NCBI RefSeq assembly: GCF_003933245.1 | Contig: NZ_QUSX01000001.1 | Coordinates: 930,001-994,000, forward strand | Reading direction: 5' to 3' | DNA from: Maribacter algicola | GTDB taxonomy: Bacteria > Bacteroidota > Bacteroidia > Flavobacteriales > Flavobacteriaceae | DNA: 64,000 bases | Part shown: piece after piece, positions 34,107 to 42,908 of the stretch | Position numbering within the stretch: the first letter of the stretch is position 1 | Layout of the letters: each line of letters opens with the position of its first letter | Translations under genes and position numbers: made by a program | Notes under the pieces: generated by a model | Told to the model about the DNA's origin: nothing | The model's database searches: none | The model's input: the letters and a program-made list of their open reading frames with translations, nothing else

Positions 34107-35723
34107 TTATAAGGAGATACCACGTTTCCATGGAATAAAATCATCCTGACCCAAAATATCTGCCTTGGCGTTCACCTCACCGCTGGCCACCTGAATGACG
34201 TATTCCAAAATTTCCTCTCCCATTTCTTCAATGGATTTCTCTGCCCGTATAACGGCCCCCGTGTCTATGTCGATGATATCGGGCATTTTCTTTGCCAAAT
34301 CCGTATTGGAGGACACCTTGATTACCGGAGCAATCGGGTTGCCCGTAGGTGTTCCCAAACCTGTTGTAAAAACTACAACATTGGCTCCGGACCCTACCAT
34401 TCCCGTAGTGCTTTCTACATCATTTCCTGGAGTACAAAGTAAATTCAGTCCTGGTCGCACTACATATTCACCATAATCCAACACCCCGTTAATTGGGGAT
34501 GTGCCCCCTTTTTTGGCTGCGCCGGCCGACTTCATTGCATCCGTGATGAGACCGTCCTTGATATTTCCCGGCGAAGGGTTCATATCAAAGCCAGACCCCA
34601 CCCGTTCCGCGGAATTCTCATAGGCCTTCATCAATTGCATAAAACGATCGGCATCCTCGTCATTTACACATCTGTTCACCAGCTCCTGTTCTACCCCGCA
34701 TAACTCAGGAAATTCAGAAAGGATGGGAGAACCTCCCAAAGCGGCCAATAGATCAGAGGCATATCCAAGTGCCGGGTTTGCCGAAATTCCGGAAAATCCA
34801 TCGGAACCCCCACATTCCAGTCCCATTTTCAATTTGGAAAGGGGAGCAGGTTTTCTTTGAATGTTGTTTGCTTCCTTAATTCCTTCAAAAGATTCCTTGA
34901 TGATAATATTCAACATATCCTCTACGGTTCCCAATTGCTGTTGCTCATAGATCAATACGGGTTTCTGTAGATTAGGGTCCAAGGATTTTAAGGCCTCCGT
35001 TAAAAGGTTTATCTGTAAATTTTGACATCCCAGGCTTAAGACCGTAGCTCCCGCCACATTGGGATTTTTGATATACCCTGCCAATAATTTGGCCAAAGTT
35101 TCCGAATCTTGACGAATACCACCGCAACCACCTTGATGCGTTATGAATTTAACCTCTATATTTTCAAAAGTTCGTTCACCCGTCGTAGTATCTGCTTTAT
35201 TGTCACTGAGGTCATTGCCGAGTATAAGCCGCCTTAAAAGTTGTCTTTGATTACTTATTTTTCCAATGGCCAATTCCTTTTCAAAGGTATCCTTTAGTAT
35301 CTCAATATTTCTATTTTCACAGAACACCAAGGGAAAGAACAGCCATACATTTTGGGTGCCCACCTGGCCATCTGGCCTGTGATACCCCAAAAAAGTTCGT
35401 TCCTTCCACTGGGAAATATCGGGAGGGTTCCAAGTATACCTATCCGTTCTTCCTTGTACTTCCGCACTCTGATGCTTTACATTTTCCGTGGTTAAAAGCC
35501 CTCCTTTTTGTATGAAGTGGAGAGCCCTGCCTACTATAACCCCGTACATAAAAACGCTGTCTCCCTCCTTTAAATCCTGGATGGCTATTTTATGTTTTGC
35601 CTTGGTAGGATTTAAGATGGTAATGTCATGGCCTTCAAAATGTATCACCTCGCCTTGGGTTAAGTCCGCCAGGGCTATGCCGACATTGTCCTCTTTATGT
35701 ACTTTGATCATCTGCTGCATCAT
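34107..35723 (-). CDS. uxaA: Altronate dehydratase (UxaA family)
   Basis: 538 residues. An N-terminal SAF-like region (residues ~1-90) precedes the large UxaA core with THQGGCGG, LECGGSDGFSGI and PGNDVESTTGMVGSG, all family signatures. It uses Fe2+ to dehydrate D-altronate to 2-keto-3-deoxygluconate (KDG), the last step before the common KDG branch of galacturonate breakdown. It lies 4 bp after uxaB, so it is co-translated. Start ATG 35723 or 35720. Confidence 0.93.
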   Translation of the reverse strand: MMQQMIKVHKEDNVGIALADLTQGEVIHFEGHDITILNPTKAKHKIAIQDLKEGDSVFMYGVIVGRALHFIQKGGLLTTENVKHQSAEVQGRTDRYTWNPPDISQWKERTFLGYHRPDGQVGTQNVWLFFPLVFCENRNIEILKDTFEKELAIGKISNQRQLLRRLILGNDLSDNKADTTTGERTFENIEVKFITHQGGCGGIRQDSETLAKLLAGYIKNPNVAGATVLSLGCQNLQINLLTEALKSLDPNLQKPVLIYEQQQLGTVEDMLNIIIKESFEGIKEANNIQRKPAPLSKLKMGLECGGSDGFSGISANPALGYASDLLAALGGSPILSEFPELCGVEQELVNRCVNDEDADRFMQLMKAYENSAERVGSGFDMNPSPGNIKDGLITDAMKSAGAAKKGGTSPINGVLDYGEYVVRPGLNLLCTPGNDVESTTGMVGSGANVVVFTTGLGTPTGNPIAPVIKVSSNTDLAKKMPDIIDIDTGAVIRAEKSIEEMGEEILEYVIQVASGEVNAKADILGQDDFIPWKRGISL

Positions 35724-35727
35724 GCTT

Positions 35728-37176
35728 TTATTTATAGCGGTCCATAAATCTCTTGAATCCCTCCTCTACGCCATTTGCTTCCAAATGATTTAAGGCCATT
35801 TCAATGGCTTCGGGAAGGCCGTCCACGTTGTTTAAATTGGTTTCCCAATAGTCAATATTGCCCAATACCTCACGAACCGTGCTCGACAGGTTGGGCAGAT
35901 CCCAGAGCTTTTTAAAATTATCAACAATCGCCTTATCGTCATTCAATGGCAAATCCACTTCCTTCCATTGGCCATGATAAAATCGGATTAAACAAGCAAA
36001 GGCAAAAACCGTTTTTAAGGGTAACCCTTTTTTTAATTGAACATAGCTCAACAAACTAGGGAGGACTCTAACCTTAAACTTGGAGATGGAATTTAACGCG
36101 ATGCTAGATAATTGATGTTTGATAAACGGATTTCGGAAGCGGTCAAAAACATCATTGGCAAAATCCTCCAATTCCCTTTTGTCCATTTCCAACGTAGGAA
36201 TTACTTCCTCGAATATAAGGGAGCGAATAAAGGCACCTGTGAAAGAATCGTCCACCGTATCCTTTACAGTTTCATTACCATAAAGCAATCCCAAAGGCAC
36301 CATCGCCGTATGTGCCCCGTTCAATATCCTTACCTTTCTTGTTCTATACGGTTGCATATCTGGTACAATGTGTACATCCAAATCCGTCTTATGAAATGGT
36401 AGTTTCTCCTTTAAGTTAGCATCGCCCTCTATTACCCATAGGAAAAAGGCTTCGGCACTGACAATCAATCTATCCTTATAATTCAACTGACCATCATATT
36501 CTTCAATATCATCCTTTGGATAGCCCGGCACAATTCTATCTACCAAAGTATTATGAAAAGTACAGGCATTCAGCACCCAGTGTTTAAAGTCCCCAGAAAG
36601 CCCCCATAGGCTTATATATTTTAGGATAATGGTCTTTAAGGTATCTGCGTTGTAATTGATCAACTCGCATGGAATAATAGTAAGCCCTGAATCCTTGCTT
36701 CCCTTAAAATACTGAAATCGCTCATATAGAAATAGTGTCAACTTTCCCGGAAATGAATTGGGAGGCTGCATTTCCTGCGTATCATTTTCATCAAAGCTGA
36801 TTCCGGCCTCCGTGGTATTGGAAATAACAAACTCTAGTTCCTTCTCCCTTGCTAATGACATGAAGGCATTAAACGTTTCGTAGGGGTTGATTCCTTTGAC
36901 AATGTTTTGAACAAGAATCTTTTCCTGAACCTCAGCCCCATCCCTAATACCATTTGTAAACAATGTATACAATCCGTCCTGCTCGTTGAGCAAGGAAACC
37001 ATACCTTTTTCAATAGGTTGCACCACGGCCACACCGGCATTGAAGTCGGCCTTATCGTTTAAAACCTCAAATGCGTAATCCACAAACGCACGCAAAAAAT
37101 TACCCTCCCCAAACTGGACGACTTTTATGGGTAAGTTCTTCAAGCTAATATTAAATTCCCTATTTAGTCTTTGCAT
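35728..37176 (-). CDS. uxaB: Tagaturonate reductase (altronate oxidoreductase)
   Basis: 482 residues of the mannitol dehydrogenase/UxaB family. It has VQFGEGNFLRAFVDYAFE at the N-terminal Rossmann region, ISNTTEAGI, and catalytic-region residues in VRILNGAHTAM (Lys/Asn/His). Reaction: D-tagaturonate plus NADH to D-altronate. Length equals that of E. coli UxaB. Downstream of kdgA with a 173-bp gap (possible internal promoter) and 4 bp upstream of uxaA. Confidence 0.93.
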   Translation of the reverse strand: MQRLNREFNISLKNLPIKVVQFGEGNFLRAFVDYAFEVLNDKADFNAGVAVVQPIEKGMVSLLNEQDGLYTLFTNGIRDGAEVQEKILVQNIVKGINPYETFNAFMSLAREKELEFVISNTTEAGISFDENDTQEMQPPNSFPGKLTLFLYERFQYFKGSKDSGLTIIPCELINYNADTLKTIILKYISLWGLSGDFKHWVLNACTFHNTLVDRIVPGYPKDDIEEYDGQLNYKDRLIVSAEAFFLWVIEGDANLKEKLPFHKTDLDVHIVPDMQPYRTRKVRILNGAHTAMVPLGLLYGNETVKDTVDDSFTGAFIRSLIFEEVIPTLEMDKRELEDFANDVFDRFRNPFIKHQLSSIALNSISKFKVRVLPSLLSYVQLKKGLPLKTVFAFACLIRFYHGQWKEVDLPLNDDKAIVDNFKKLWDLPNLSSTVREVLGNIDYWETNLNNVDGLPEAIEMALNHLEANGVEEGFKRFMDRYK

Positions 37177-37349
37177 AAAATTCTATGGATAGTTTTTTTC
37201 AAGACACTGCGAAAGCCTTATAATAATCTTTTGGTAATTCATTTGGATAAGGACAACAATTCCTTAGTAAAACGCACTATCTAATTTTGGAAATAGAGTG
37301 CCGAATACAATAATTTCATCAAAATAGTAATATATACCTGGAATTCCCT

Positions 37350-38027
37350 CTAAGAATCTGCGATTCTTATGGATTTGATAAGGACCAAAGTATCCTTGAC
37401 CGTTTTAGTAAGTCCATCAAAATCCTTATTTGCCAGGACCTCCTTGCCAATGAGCTGTGAACCCATTCCTACACAGGTCACCCCGGCGTCGAACCAACCT
37501 TTCAGGTTACCCTCATCGGTGCTTACCCCACCTGTGGGCATGATGCTGGTCCAAGGTTGGGGCCCTTTGATTGCCTTTACAAAACCTGGGCCATACGTGG
37601 ACCCAGGAAACAACTTTATAATTTCGCAACCTAATTCCTCCGCCCTATTGATTTCAGTCAATGAACCACAACCTGGAGACCAAAGTACCTTTCTTCTATT
37701 ACAGACAAGGGCGATATCCTCCCGCAGTGAAGGAGTAACTATAAAGTTAGCTCCCATTTGCATGAACATGCTGGCAGCGGCGGCATCTGTAATGGAACCA
37801 ACACCCATGATCATTCCGGGTAGTTCCTTAAGTGCATACTTGTTCAACTCGGAAAAAACCTCAAAGGCAAAGTCCCCCCTGGCGGTAAACTCCATAAGAC
37901 GTGCCCCGCCCTTATAACAGGCCTCCAGTACTTTTTTCCCTAATTCTATATCTGCGTGATAAAACAACGGCACCATGCCTGTTTCCTTCATGACCGCAGC
38001 CACTTCCAATCTTGAATATTTTGCCAT
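37350..38027 (-). CDS. kdgA: KDPG aldolase (2-dehydro-3-deoxyphosphogluconate / 4-hydroxy-2-oxoglutarate aldolase)
   Basis: 225 residues, a class I aldolase of the Eda family. Glu after FTARGDFAF-like ARLMEFTARGD, FIVTPSLRED, WSPGCGSLTE and the Schiff-base Lys in EIIKLFPGSTYGP, then IMPTGGVS, are as in the family. It splits 2-keto-3-deoxy-6-phosphogluconate into pyruvate and glyceraldehyde-3-phosphate. I chose ATG 38027 because the upstream start in the same frame is a GTG two codons earlier. A 9-bp hairpin ends 14 bp before the start. Next gene upstream is kdgK. Confidence 0.92.
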   Translation of the reverse strand: MAKYSRLEVAAVMKETGMVPLFYHADIELGKKVLEACYKGGARLMEFTARGDFAFEVFSELNKYALKELPGMIMGVGSITDAAAASMFMQMGANFIVTPSLREDIALVCNRRKVLWSPGCGSLTEINRAEELGCEIIKLFPGSTYGPGFVKAIKGPQPWTSIMPTGGVSTDEGNLKGWFDAGVTCVGMGSQLIGKEVLANKDFDGLTKTVKDTLVLIKSIRIADS

Positions 38028-38041
38028 AAGCACATCCTAAA

Positions 38042-38060
38042 TCCTTCCCTAAGGGAAGGA
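38042..38060 (-). promoter_or_regulatory. Stable hairpin in the kdgK-kdgA intercistronic gap
   Basis: TCCTTCCCT (38042-38050) / AGGGAAGGA (38052-38060) around one base: nine GC-rich pairs. It is transcribed just upstream of the kdgA start and has no T tract, so it is not an obvious terminator. It may set the relative kdgK/kdgA level by mRNA stability or access to the start. Confidence 0.4.
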
Positions 38061-38140
38061 CTTCCATTTTTTTAACTATTAATACTCGATTTTAAACATA
38101 AATCTTTTGATCTTACTCTTTTGGAGGGGTTTGTGCAGGC

Positions 38141-39181
38141 CTATCTAGCTACCCTACCGGAAGCATCTCCTCCCATGAGCTTTTCGACCTCATCGACCGT
38201 TACCAAGTTGGCATCTCCCTTGATCGTATGTTTTAAGCAGGATGCCGCAACGGCAAAGTCCAATGCGGTCTGGTCATCGCCTTCATACTTCATCAAACCA
38301 TAGATCAGTCCGCCCATGAAGGAATCGCCCCCACCGACTCTATCTACAATATCCGTTATCTGGTACTGTCTGGTCTCGTACATTGTGCTACCGTCCCAAA
38401 GTACCCCTGCCCATGTATTGTGGGAGGCGGATATGGAACCTCTTAAGGTTGTAATGACCTTTTTGGCTTTGGGAAATTTCTTCATCATCTGCTTGCATAC
38501 GGACAGGAAAGCTTCGGCCTTTACGTCTGCCCCATCTTTATGGACATCCAAACCTTCCGGATATATACCAAAATGCTTTTCGGCATCCTCTTCGTTTCCT
38601 AAGATAATATCACAATAGGAAGTAAGTTCCGTCATTATCTTTTCACGGTCGCCCCCATACTGCCACAACTTTGCACGATAATTTAAATCCGTAGAAATAG
38701 TAATTCCTTTTCTATCAGCAGCTTTCACGGCCTCCAGACAAACATCGGCGGCACCTTGGGAAATCGCGGGGGTTATACCCGTCCAATGGAACCATTCTAC
38801 CCCTTCAAAAACATCGTCCCAATCGATCATGCCCTGTTCAATCTCCGCAATTGCGGAATGTGCCCTATCATATATCACCTTACTTCCACGGCTAACCGCC
38901 CCGGTTTCCAAAAAATAGATACCCAAACGGTCCCCACCGTACACAATCTTATTGGTGCCTACCCCTCTTTTTCGCATTTCCATTAACGCACACTCCCCAA
39001 TATCGTTCTTGGGCAAGCGGGTCACAAACTCCACAGGAACGCCATAATTGGCCAAAGAAACGGCTACGTTGGATTCTCCCCCACCATAGACCACCTCGAA
39101 CTCATTGGCCTGTGAGAACCTTAAAAAACCGGGTGGTGACAACCGCAACATAATTTCACCAAAGGTTACTACTTTTTTCAT
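38141..39181 (-). CDS. kdgK: 2-keto-3-deoxygluconate kinase (PfkB family)
   Basis: 346 residues of the ribokinase-like fold. It has the N-terminal GGGESNVAVSLANYGVPV (sugar site) and the C-terminal GGGDSFMGGLIYGLM with the catalytic Asp, the anion hole of PfkB kinases. Reaction: KDG plus ATP to KDPG. Both uronate arms meet at this enzyme. It lies 24 bp after uxaC. Confidence 0.92.
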   Translation of the reverse strand: MKKVVTFGEIMLRLSPPGFLRFSQANEFEVVYGGGESNVAVSLANYGVPVEFVTRLPKNDIGECALMEMRKRGVGTNKIVYGGDRLGIYFLETGAVSRGSKVIYDRAHSAIAEIEQGMIDWDDVFEGVEWFHWTGITPAISQGAADVCLEAVKAADRKGITISTDLNYRAKLWQYGGDREKIMTELTSYCDIILGNEEDAEKHFGIYPEGLDVHKDGADVKAEAFLSVCKQMMKKFPKAKKVITTLRGSISASHNTWAGVLWDGSTMYETRQYQITDIVDRVGGGDSFMGGLIYGLMKYEGDDQTALDFAVAASCLKHTIKGDANLVTVDEVEKLMGGDASGRVAR

Positions 39182-39205
39182 TTTGAATTTAGATTGAAAA
39201 TTGTT

Positions 39206-40603
39206 TTAAATATTAAAATATTCCTTTGCATTATTATAACTTATGTCCTGTACCATTTTGCCCAACCATTTCGTGTCTTTAGGGAGCTCCCCATTGGCAA
39301 TATCCCTTCCAATAAGATTGCACAAAATTCTTCTAAAGTACTCATGACGTGGAAAGGATAGAAAGCTCCTTGAATCCGTCAACATCCCAATAAAGCAACT
39401 TAACAGCCCTATATTGGATAGGGCGTTCATCTGCTTTTCCATACCATCCTTTTGATCAAGGAACCACCACCCGGACCCAAACTGGACCTTTCCTCGGATA
39501 GAACCGTCGTTAAAATTACCGATCATACTCGCCATCATCTCATTATCCCTTGGATTGATATTATAGATGATGGTCTTACATAGCTGGTCATGGGTATCCA
39601 GCTCATTTAAAAACTTGGATAAAGCTTCCGCTTGTTGCCAATCCCCTATAGAATCCCAACCGGTATCAGGTCCCAATTGGGCCAGCATCCTGTTATTATT
39701 GTTTCTTAAAGCCCCTAAATGAAATTGTTGTACCCAACCATACTCATGATATTTCCGCGAAAGAAACATGAGAATAGCACACTTAAAGGAATCCATTTCA
39801 TTATTGCTGATAGTTTTATTATCAAACCTCTTGTTAAGCACAGTGTTCAAATCGTGTTCCTTGAAGAAAGTGAAGTACATATGGGGAAGTCCGTGATCCG
39901 CTATTCTGCAACCATGGGTATGGAAGTATGCTATTCTTTTTTCAAGCGCATCGCACAAGGTGGCAAAGCTGTTAATGGCAACCCCGGAAACTTCCGAAAG
40001 TTCTTCCAAATAATCAACAAAGCCCTCCGCTTCAACGAAAATGGCCTTATCCGGTCTAAACGCCGTGCTTACCTTGGTCTTAAAATTGCTTTGTGCCAAC
40101 GTTTGGTGATGCTTTAGAGTATCGGTAGGGTCCTCAGTGGTACACAAAAATTCAACATTCATTTGAGTTATCAATCCCCTACTGCCAAAGCCTTCACCCT
40201 TTAAATGATCGTTAGCCCGATTATAAATCTGTATAGCGTTATCCGACGATAAAGTTTCCGAAATATTAAAATAGCGTTGCAGTTCCAAATGGGTCCAATG
40301 ATATAGTGGGTTTCGCATGGTATAAGGTACCGTATACGCCCATTTTTCGAATTTCTCCAGATCCTTCGCGTTACCTGTTATAAATTCCTCGGAAACGCCC
40401 AAGGTACGCATGGCCCGCCATTTGTAATGGTCTCCATAGAGCCATGCTTGGGTCAAATTTTCGAATTTAGTATCATGTGCCAGCATTTCTGGTGATAAAT
40501 GATTGTGATAGTCAATAATTGGCATATCACGGGCGTATTCATGGTACAATATTTTGGAGTATTCATTCTCCAATAAAAAGTCGCCATCCATAAAGGACTT
40601 CAT
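39206..40603 (-). CDS. uxaC: Glucuronate isomerase (uronate isomerase)
   Basis: 465 residues of the amidohydrolase-fold UxaC family: IDYHNHLSPE (metal-site HxH), LYHWTHLELQRYF, and TDSRSFLSFPRHEYFRR near the C-terminus. It isomerises D-glucuronate to D-fructuronate and D-galacturonate to D-tagaturonate, so it feeds both arms. First enzyme of the cytoplasmic minus-strand set, with ThuA-like 101 bp upstream; a palindrome at 40660-40677 lies in that gap. Confidence 0.94.
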   Translation of the reverse strand: MKSFMDGDFLLENEYSKILYHEYARDMPIIDYHNHLSPEMLAHDTKFENLTQAWLYGDHYKWRAMRTLGVSEEFITGNAKDLEKFEKWAYTVPYTMRNPLYHWTHLELQRYFNISETLSSDNAIQIYNRANDHLKGEGFGSRGLITQMNVEFLCTTEDPTDTLKHHQTLAQSNFKTKVSTAFRPDKAIFVEAEGFVDYLEELSEVSGVAINSFATLCDALEKRIAYFHTHGCRIADHGLPHMYFTFFKEHDLNTVLNKRFDNKTISNNEMDSFKCAILMFLSRKYHEYGWVQQFHLGALRNNNNRMLAQLGPDTGWDSIGDWQQAEALSKFLNELDTHDQLCKTIIYNINPRDNEMMASMIGNFNDGSIRGKVQFGSGWWFLDQKDGMEKQMNALSNIGLLSCFIGMLTDSRSFLSFPRHEYFRRILCNLIGRDIANGELPKDTKWLGKMVQDISYNNAKEYFNI

Positions 40604-40659
40604 AAGATTCTTCTTTAAAATTGATATTCTTTACTTGACCAAATTATAGATTATGTAGG

Positions 40660-40677
40660 TTTCTAGTACACCAGAAA
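40660..40677. promoter_or_regulatory. Palindrome upstream of uxaC, GntR-like operator candidate
   Basis: TTTCTAGTACACCAGAAA is an imperfect palindrome (arms TTTCT/AGAAA). Its core TAGTACACCA is one base from the TGGTnnACCA symmetry of FadR-subfamily GntR sites such as the ExuR/UxuR operators of enterics. It lies 57 bp upstream of the uxaC start. No GntR regulator is present in the window, so this is a candidate only. Confidence 0.35.
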
Positions 40678-40704
40678 ACCATTTTTTGTTTTAAAAGACC
40701 CCAA

Positions 40705-41634
40705 CTAAGGCTTGCGATTCATAGGGGTATCGTCCACTTTCAAATCTCCAGTTACATATTGGAGGCCGTCCAAGTAAAACTTGAATAGCTCCGGATTTTG
40801 TAAACTTTGCGCATTGTGCGAAGGAGCAGAATAAAAAACCCGTCCCTTACCATACTTTTTTATCCAGGAAACATAATTCTTAACATCTTTTACCTTATGC
40901 TTGATTCCTTCTATCTTATCCACCTCAAAATAAAGTAAGGGTCTAAAATTATAATCAAAGTAGGCATTTTTGAAAAAATAGGGCTCATCAATATGCTTTA
41001 ATCCCTTTCCATTGAAAGCACTCACCAAGGGATGGTCCTTGTCCACTTCCTTAAGATGTATTTCCTGCTGTTTTGGATGATAATCAAAACTCCCTCCGGT
41101 CATTGTACTGAATTCCGGGGAATTGTTCTGTACCACAATAGCACCATGCATAATCACTAGTCCACCTCCTTTTTTCACATATTCCAATAAGTTGGACTCA
41201 TAATGTAGCGCTTTCTCATTGGCCTCTTCATCCGATATGGAAGAATACTTTTTTAACAAGTCATAAAACAAATTTCTTTCAGGACCTGTTGGGTTCGAAT
41301 TGTTCAATATTACAGCATCGTAGTTTTTAAGGCTTTTCTTTTCAAAATGGGTGATGTCAAAACCGATTTGAACTTCAAAGGCTCCTGTTTTACTAGCCAA
41401 AATTTTCCAGACTTCGTTGTTATGGGGTATGGTCCAATGGTCAAAGCCCGTTGCTTTTGAGAACACGAGCACCTTTCTTTTTTTTTGCCCAACGACTGTG
41501 GTTTTTGATGGGGCGTTATCATAAATACTTGCCAACCATTCATCGGTTATGGGCAATGGTTTTAACTCTTGGGCACTAACTGCGCTGTACATTAGGGTAG
41601 CGCAAATAATTAAGGAAGGCAAAACCTTTTTCAT
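40705..41634 (-). CDS. Exported ThuA-domain protein
   Basis: 309 residues with a signal peptide (MKKVLPSLIICATLMYSAVSAQ). The ThuA/glutamine-amidotransferase-like fold is visible: KVLVFSKATGFDHW at the first strand, YDAVILNNSNPTG, GGGLVIMHGAIVV, and FYSAPSHN near the end. ThuA was described with the ThuB dehydrogenase in conversion of trehalose to 3-keto forms, and exported relatives are widespread in Bacteroidota sugar loci. Its gene start overlaps the lacI stop by 4 nt (ATGA), so it is co-transcribed with the regulator. Confidence 0.85.
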   Translation of the reverse strand: MKKVLPSLIICATLMYSAVSAQELKPLPITDEWLASIYDNAPSKTTVVGQKKRKVLVFSKATGFDHWTIPHNNEVWKILASKTGAFEVQIGFDITHFEKKSLKNYDAVILNNSNPTGPERNLFYDLLKKYSSISDEEANEKALHYESNLLEYVKKGGGLVIMHGAIVVQNNSPEFSTMTGGSFDYHPKQQEIHLKEVDKDHPLVSAFNGKGLKHIDEPYFFKNAYFDYNFRPLLYFEVDKIEGIKHKVKDVKNYVSWIKKYGKGRVFYSAPSHNAQSLQNPELFKFYLDGLQYVTGDLKVDDTPMNRKP

Positions 41635-42647
41635 TTTGAAGTGGATGTTCTAATTATTAATTTATGACGAACTAAAATAGTATTCGTAGTCTGTAGGTTT
41701 ATGTTACCATTGAGATGAGCTATAATGCTTTCTCCTGCAAGCGTTCCCATCTTATATCCGGGATATTCTATTGTTGTGAGGTTTGGACTGACTATTTCGC
41801 AAACGGGATCATTATTAAAACCAACTACTTTTATGTCCTCCGGCACCCTGTAACCTTCCCTTTGCAAGGCTATAATGCAGTGTGCCGCAAAACTATCGCT
41901 GGCAACAAATAGTCCATCTATTTTTTTACCTGCCCGCTTAATGTGGCTAATGACTTCTTGAATATGTATGGGGTCAAGGCCAGTTTCTATCAATTGATCG
42001 GCATGAAGCGAAATGCCGTTCATTAAAAGGGCTTGTTTAAAACCTTTGAATCGATCCGCGTACAATGACCGTTTTAGATTGCCGCTAACGTGCAAAAGGT
42101 TTCTACACCCTTGGTCTATAAGGTGCTGCCCCGCATCAAAACCTGCCGCTAAATTATCTATTAAAATGGTGGGGCAGTTGGGAAAGTCAATTACGCGATC
42201 AAAAAACAGCAACGGAATTTTCCGAGAGGTAAAGGCCTCAAAATGTTCATAATTGTTTGACTCGTTGGCCAAGGACACCAACAAAGCATCCACACCACTG
42301 TTCAACAGTGTACTTGCGTTTATTTTTTCCTTCTCTTCAGATTCCTGGGACTGACTTATAATAAGGTTATAGCCCACCTTATTTGCGACTTGCTCGATTC
42401 CCGCAAGTACCGTAGACATAAAATATGAATTCAGTCTTGGTACAATTACCCCTATAGTATTTGATTGTTGCTTGCTCAAATTGGAAGCGAACTTGTTTGT
42501 TCTGTAACCCTTTTCATTTGCCAGGTCCAAAACCTTTTTCTTGGTTTTATCGCTTATGGACGGATGACCATTAAGACTACGGCTAACCGTTGCAGGAGAT
42601 AAACCCAGGAGTTCCGCCAAGTCATAAATGGTTATTTTTTTTGACAT
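41631..42647 (-). CDS. LacI family transcriptional regulator of the hexuronate locus
   Basis: 338 residues. Helix-turn-helix and hinge in residues 1-60: KKITIYDLAELLGLSPATVSRSLNG is the standard LacI head. The periplasmic-binding-protein-like effector domain follows (TIGVIVPRLNSYFMSTVLAGIE). Expected effector: a uronate-derived sugar acid such as KDG or KDPG, by context. It is the first gene of the minus-strand set, with thuA overlapping it, and its putative sites lie in the 261-bp divergent region before susC. Confidence 0.92.
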   Translation of the reverse strand: MSKKITIYDLAELLGLSPATVSRSLNGHPSISDKTKKKVLDLANEKGYRTNKFASNLSKQQSNTIGVIVPRLNSYFMSTVLAGIEQVANKVGYNLIISQSQESEEKEKINASTLLNSGVDALLVSLANESNNYEHFEAFTSRKIPLLFFDRVIDFPNCPTILIDNLAAGFDAGQHLIDQGCRNLLHVSGNLKRSLYADRFKGFKQALLMNGISLHADQLIETGLDPIHIQEVISHIKRAGKKIDGLFVASDSFAAHCIIALQREGYRVPEDIKVVGFNNDPVCEIVSPNLTTIEYPGYKMGTLAGESIIAHLNGNINLQTTNTILVRHKLIIRTSTSK

Positions 42648-42670
42648 AGAAAAAGTTTAGTTGGATAAAA

Positions 42671-42701
42671 TTATGCAACAAAAATAAGGTTTATTGCATA
42701 A
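42671..42701. promoter_or_regulatory. Inverted repeat TTATGCAA/TTGCATAA upstream of lacI
   Basis: Perfect inverted half-sites TTATGCAA (42671-42678) and TTGCATAA (42694-42701) with a 15-bp spacer, 24 bp upstream of the lacI start. The half-site is identical to the left half of the operator at 42801-42817, which suggests the same protein (the LacI regulator) binds both, giving autoregulation. Confidence 0.5.
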
Positions 42702-42772
42702 ATGAACTAATAAAAGGATAAAAATTAGTGTCTATAAGCGTAATATTTATAAATATACTAATACAAATATGT

Positions 42773-42817
42773 TAATTTTGCAATTATTTACGAAATATAT
42801 TATGCAATCGGTTGCTT
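42773..42817 (+). promoter_or_regulatory. susC promoter -7 box with overlapping LacI-type operator
   Basis: TAATTTTG (42773-42780) matches the Bacteroidota -7 consensus TAnnTTTG. About 20 bp downstream, TATGCAATCGGTTGCTT (42801-42817) has the LacI-family form GCAA-n-CG-n-TTGC with central CG. An operator placed just after the start point would block transcription when the repressor binds. The next start codon is susC at 42909. Confidence 0.6.
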
Positions 42818-42908
42818 TTTTCGATATTGATTTCTAGATTTGGCTCCGTTAACATTACGTTCACGTTTTAGAGCATTTAATTTAATCATCAACCTAACAA
42901 CATAGAAT

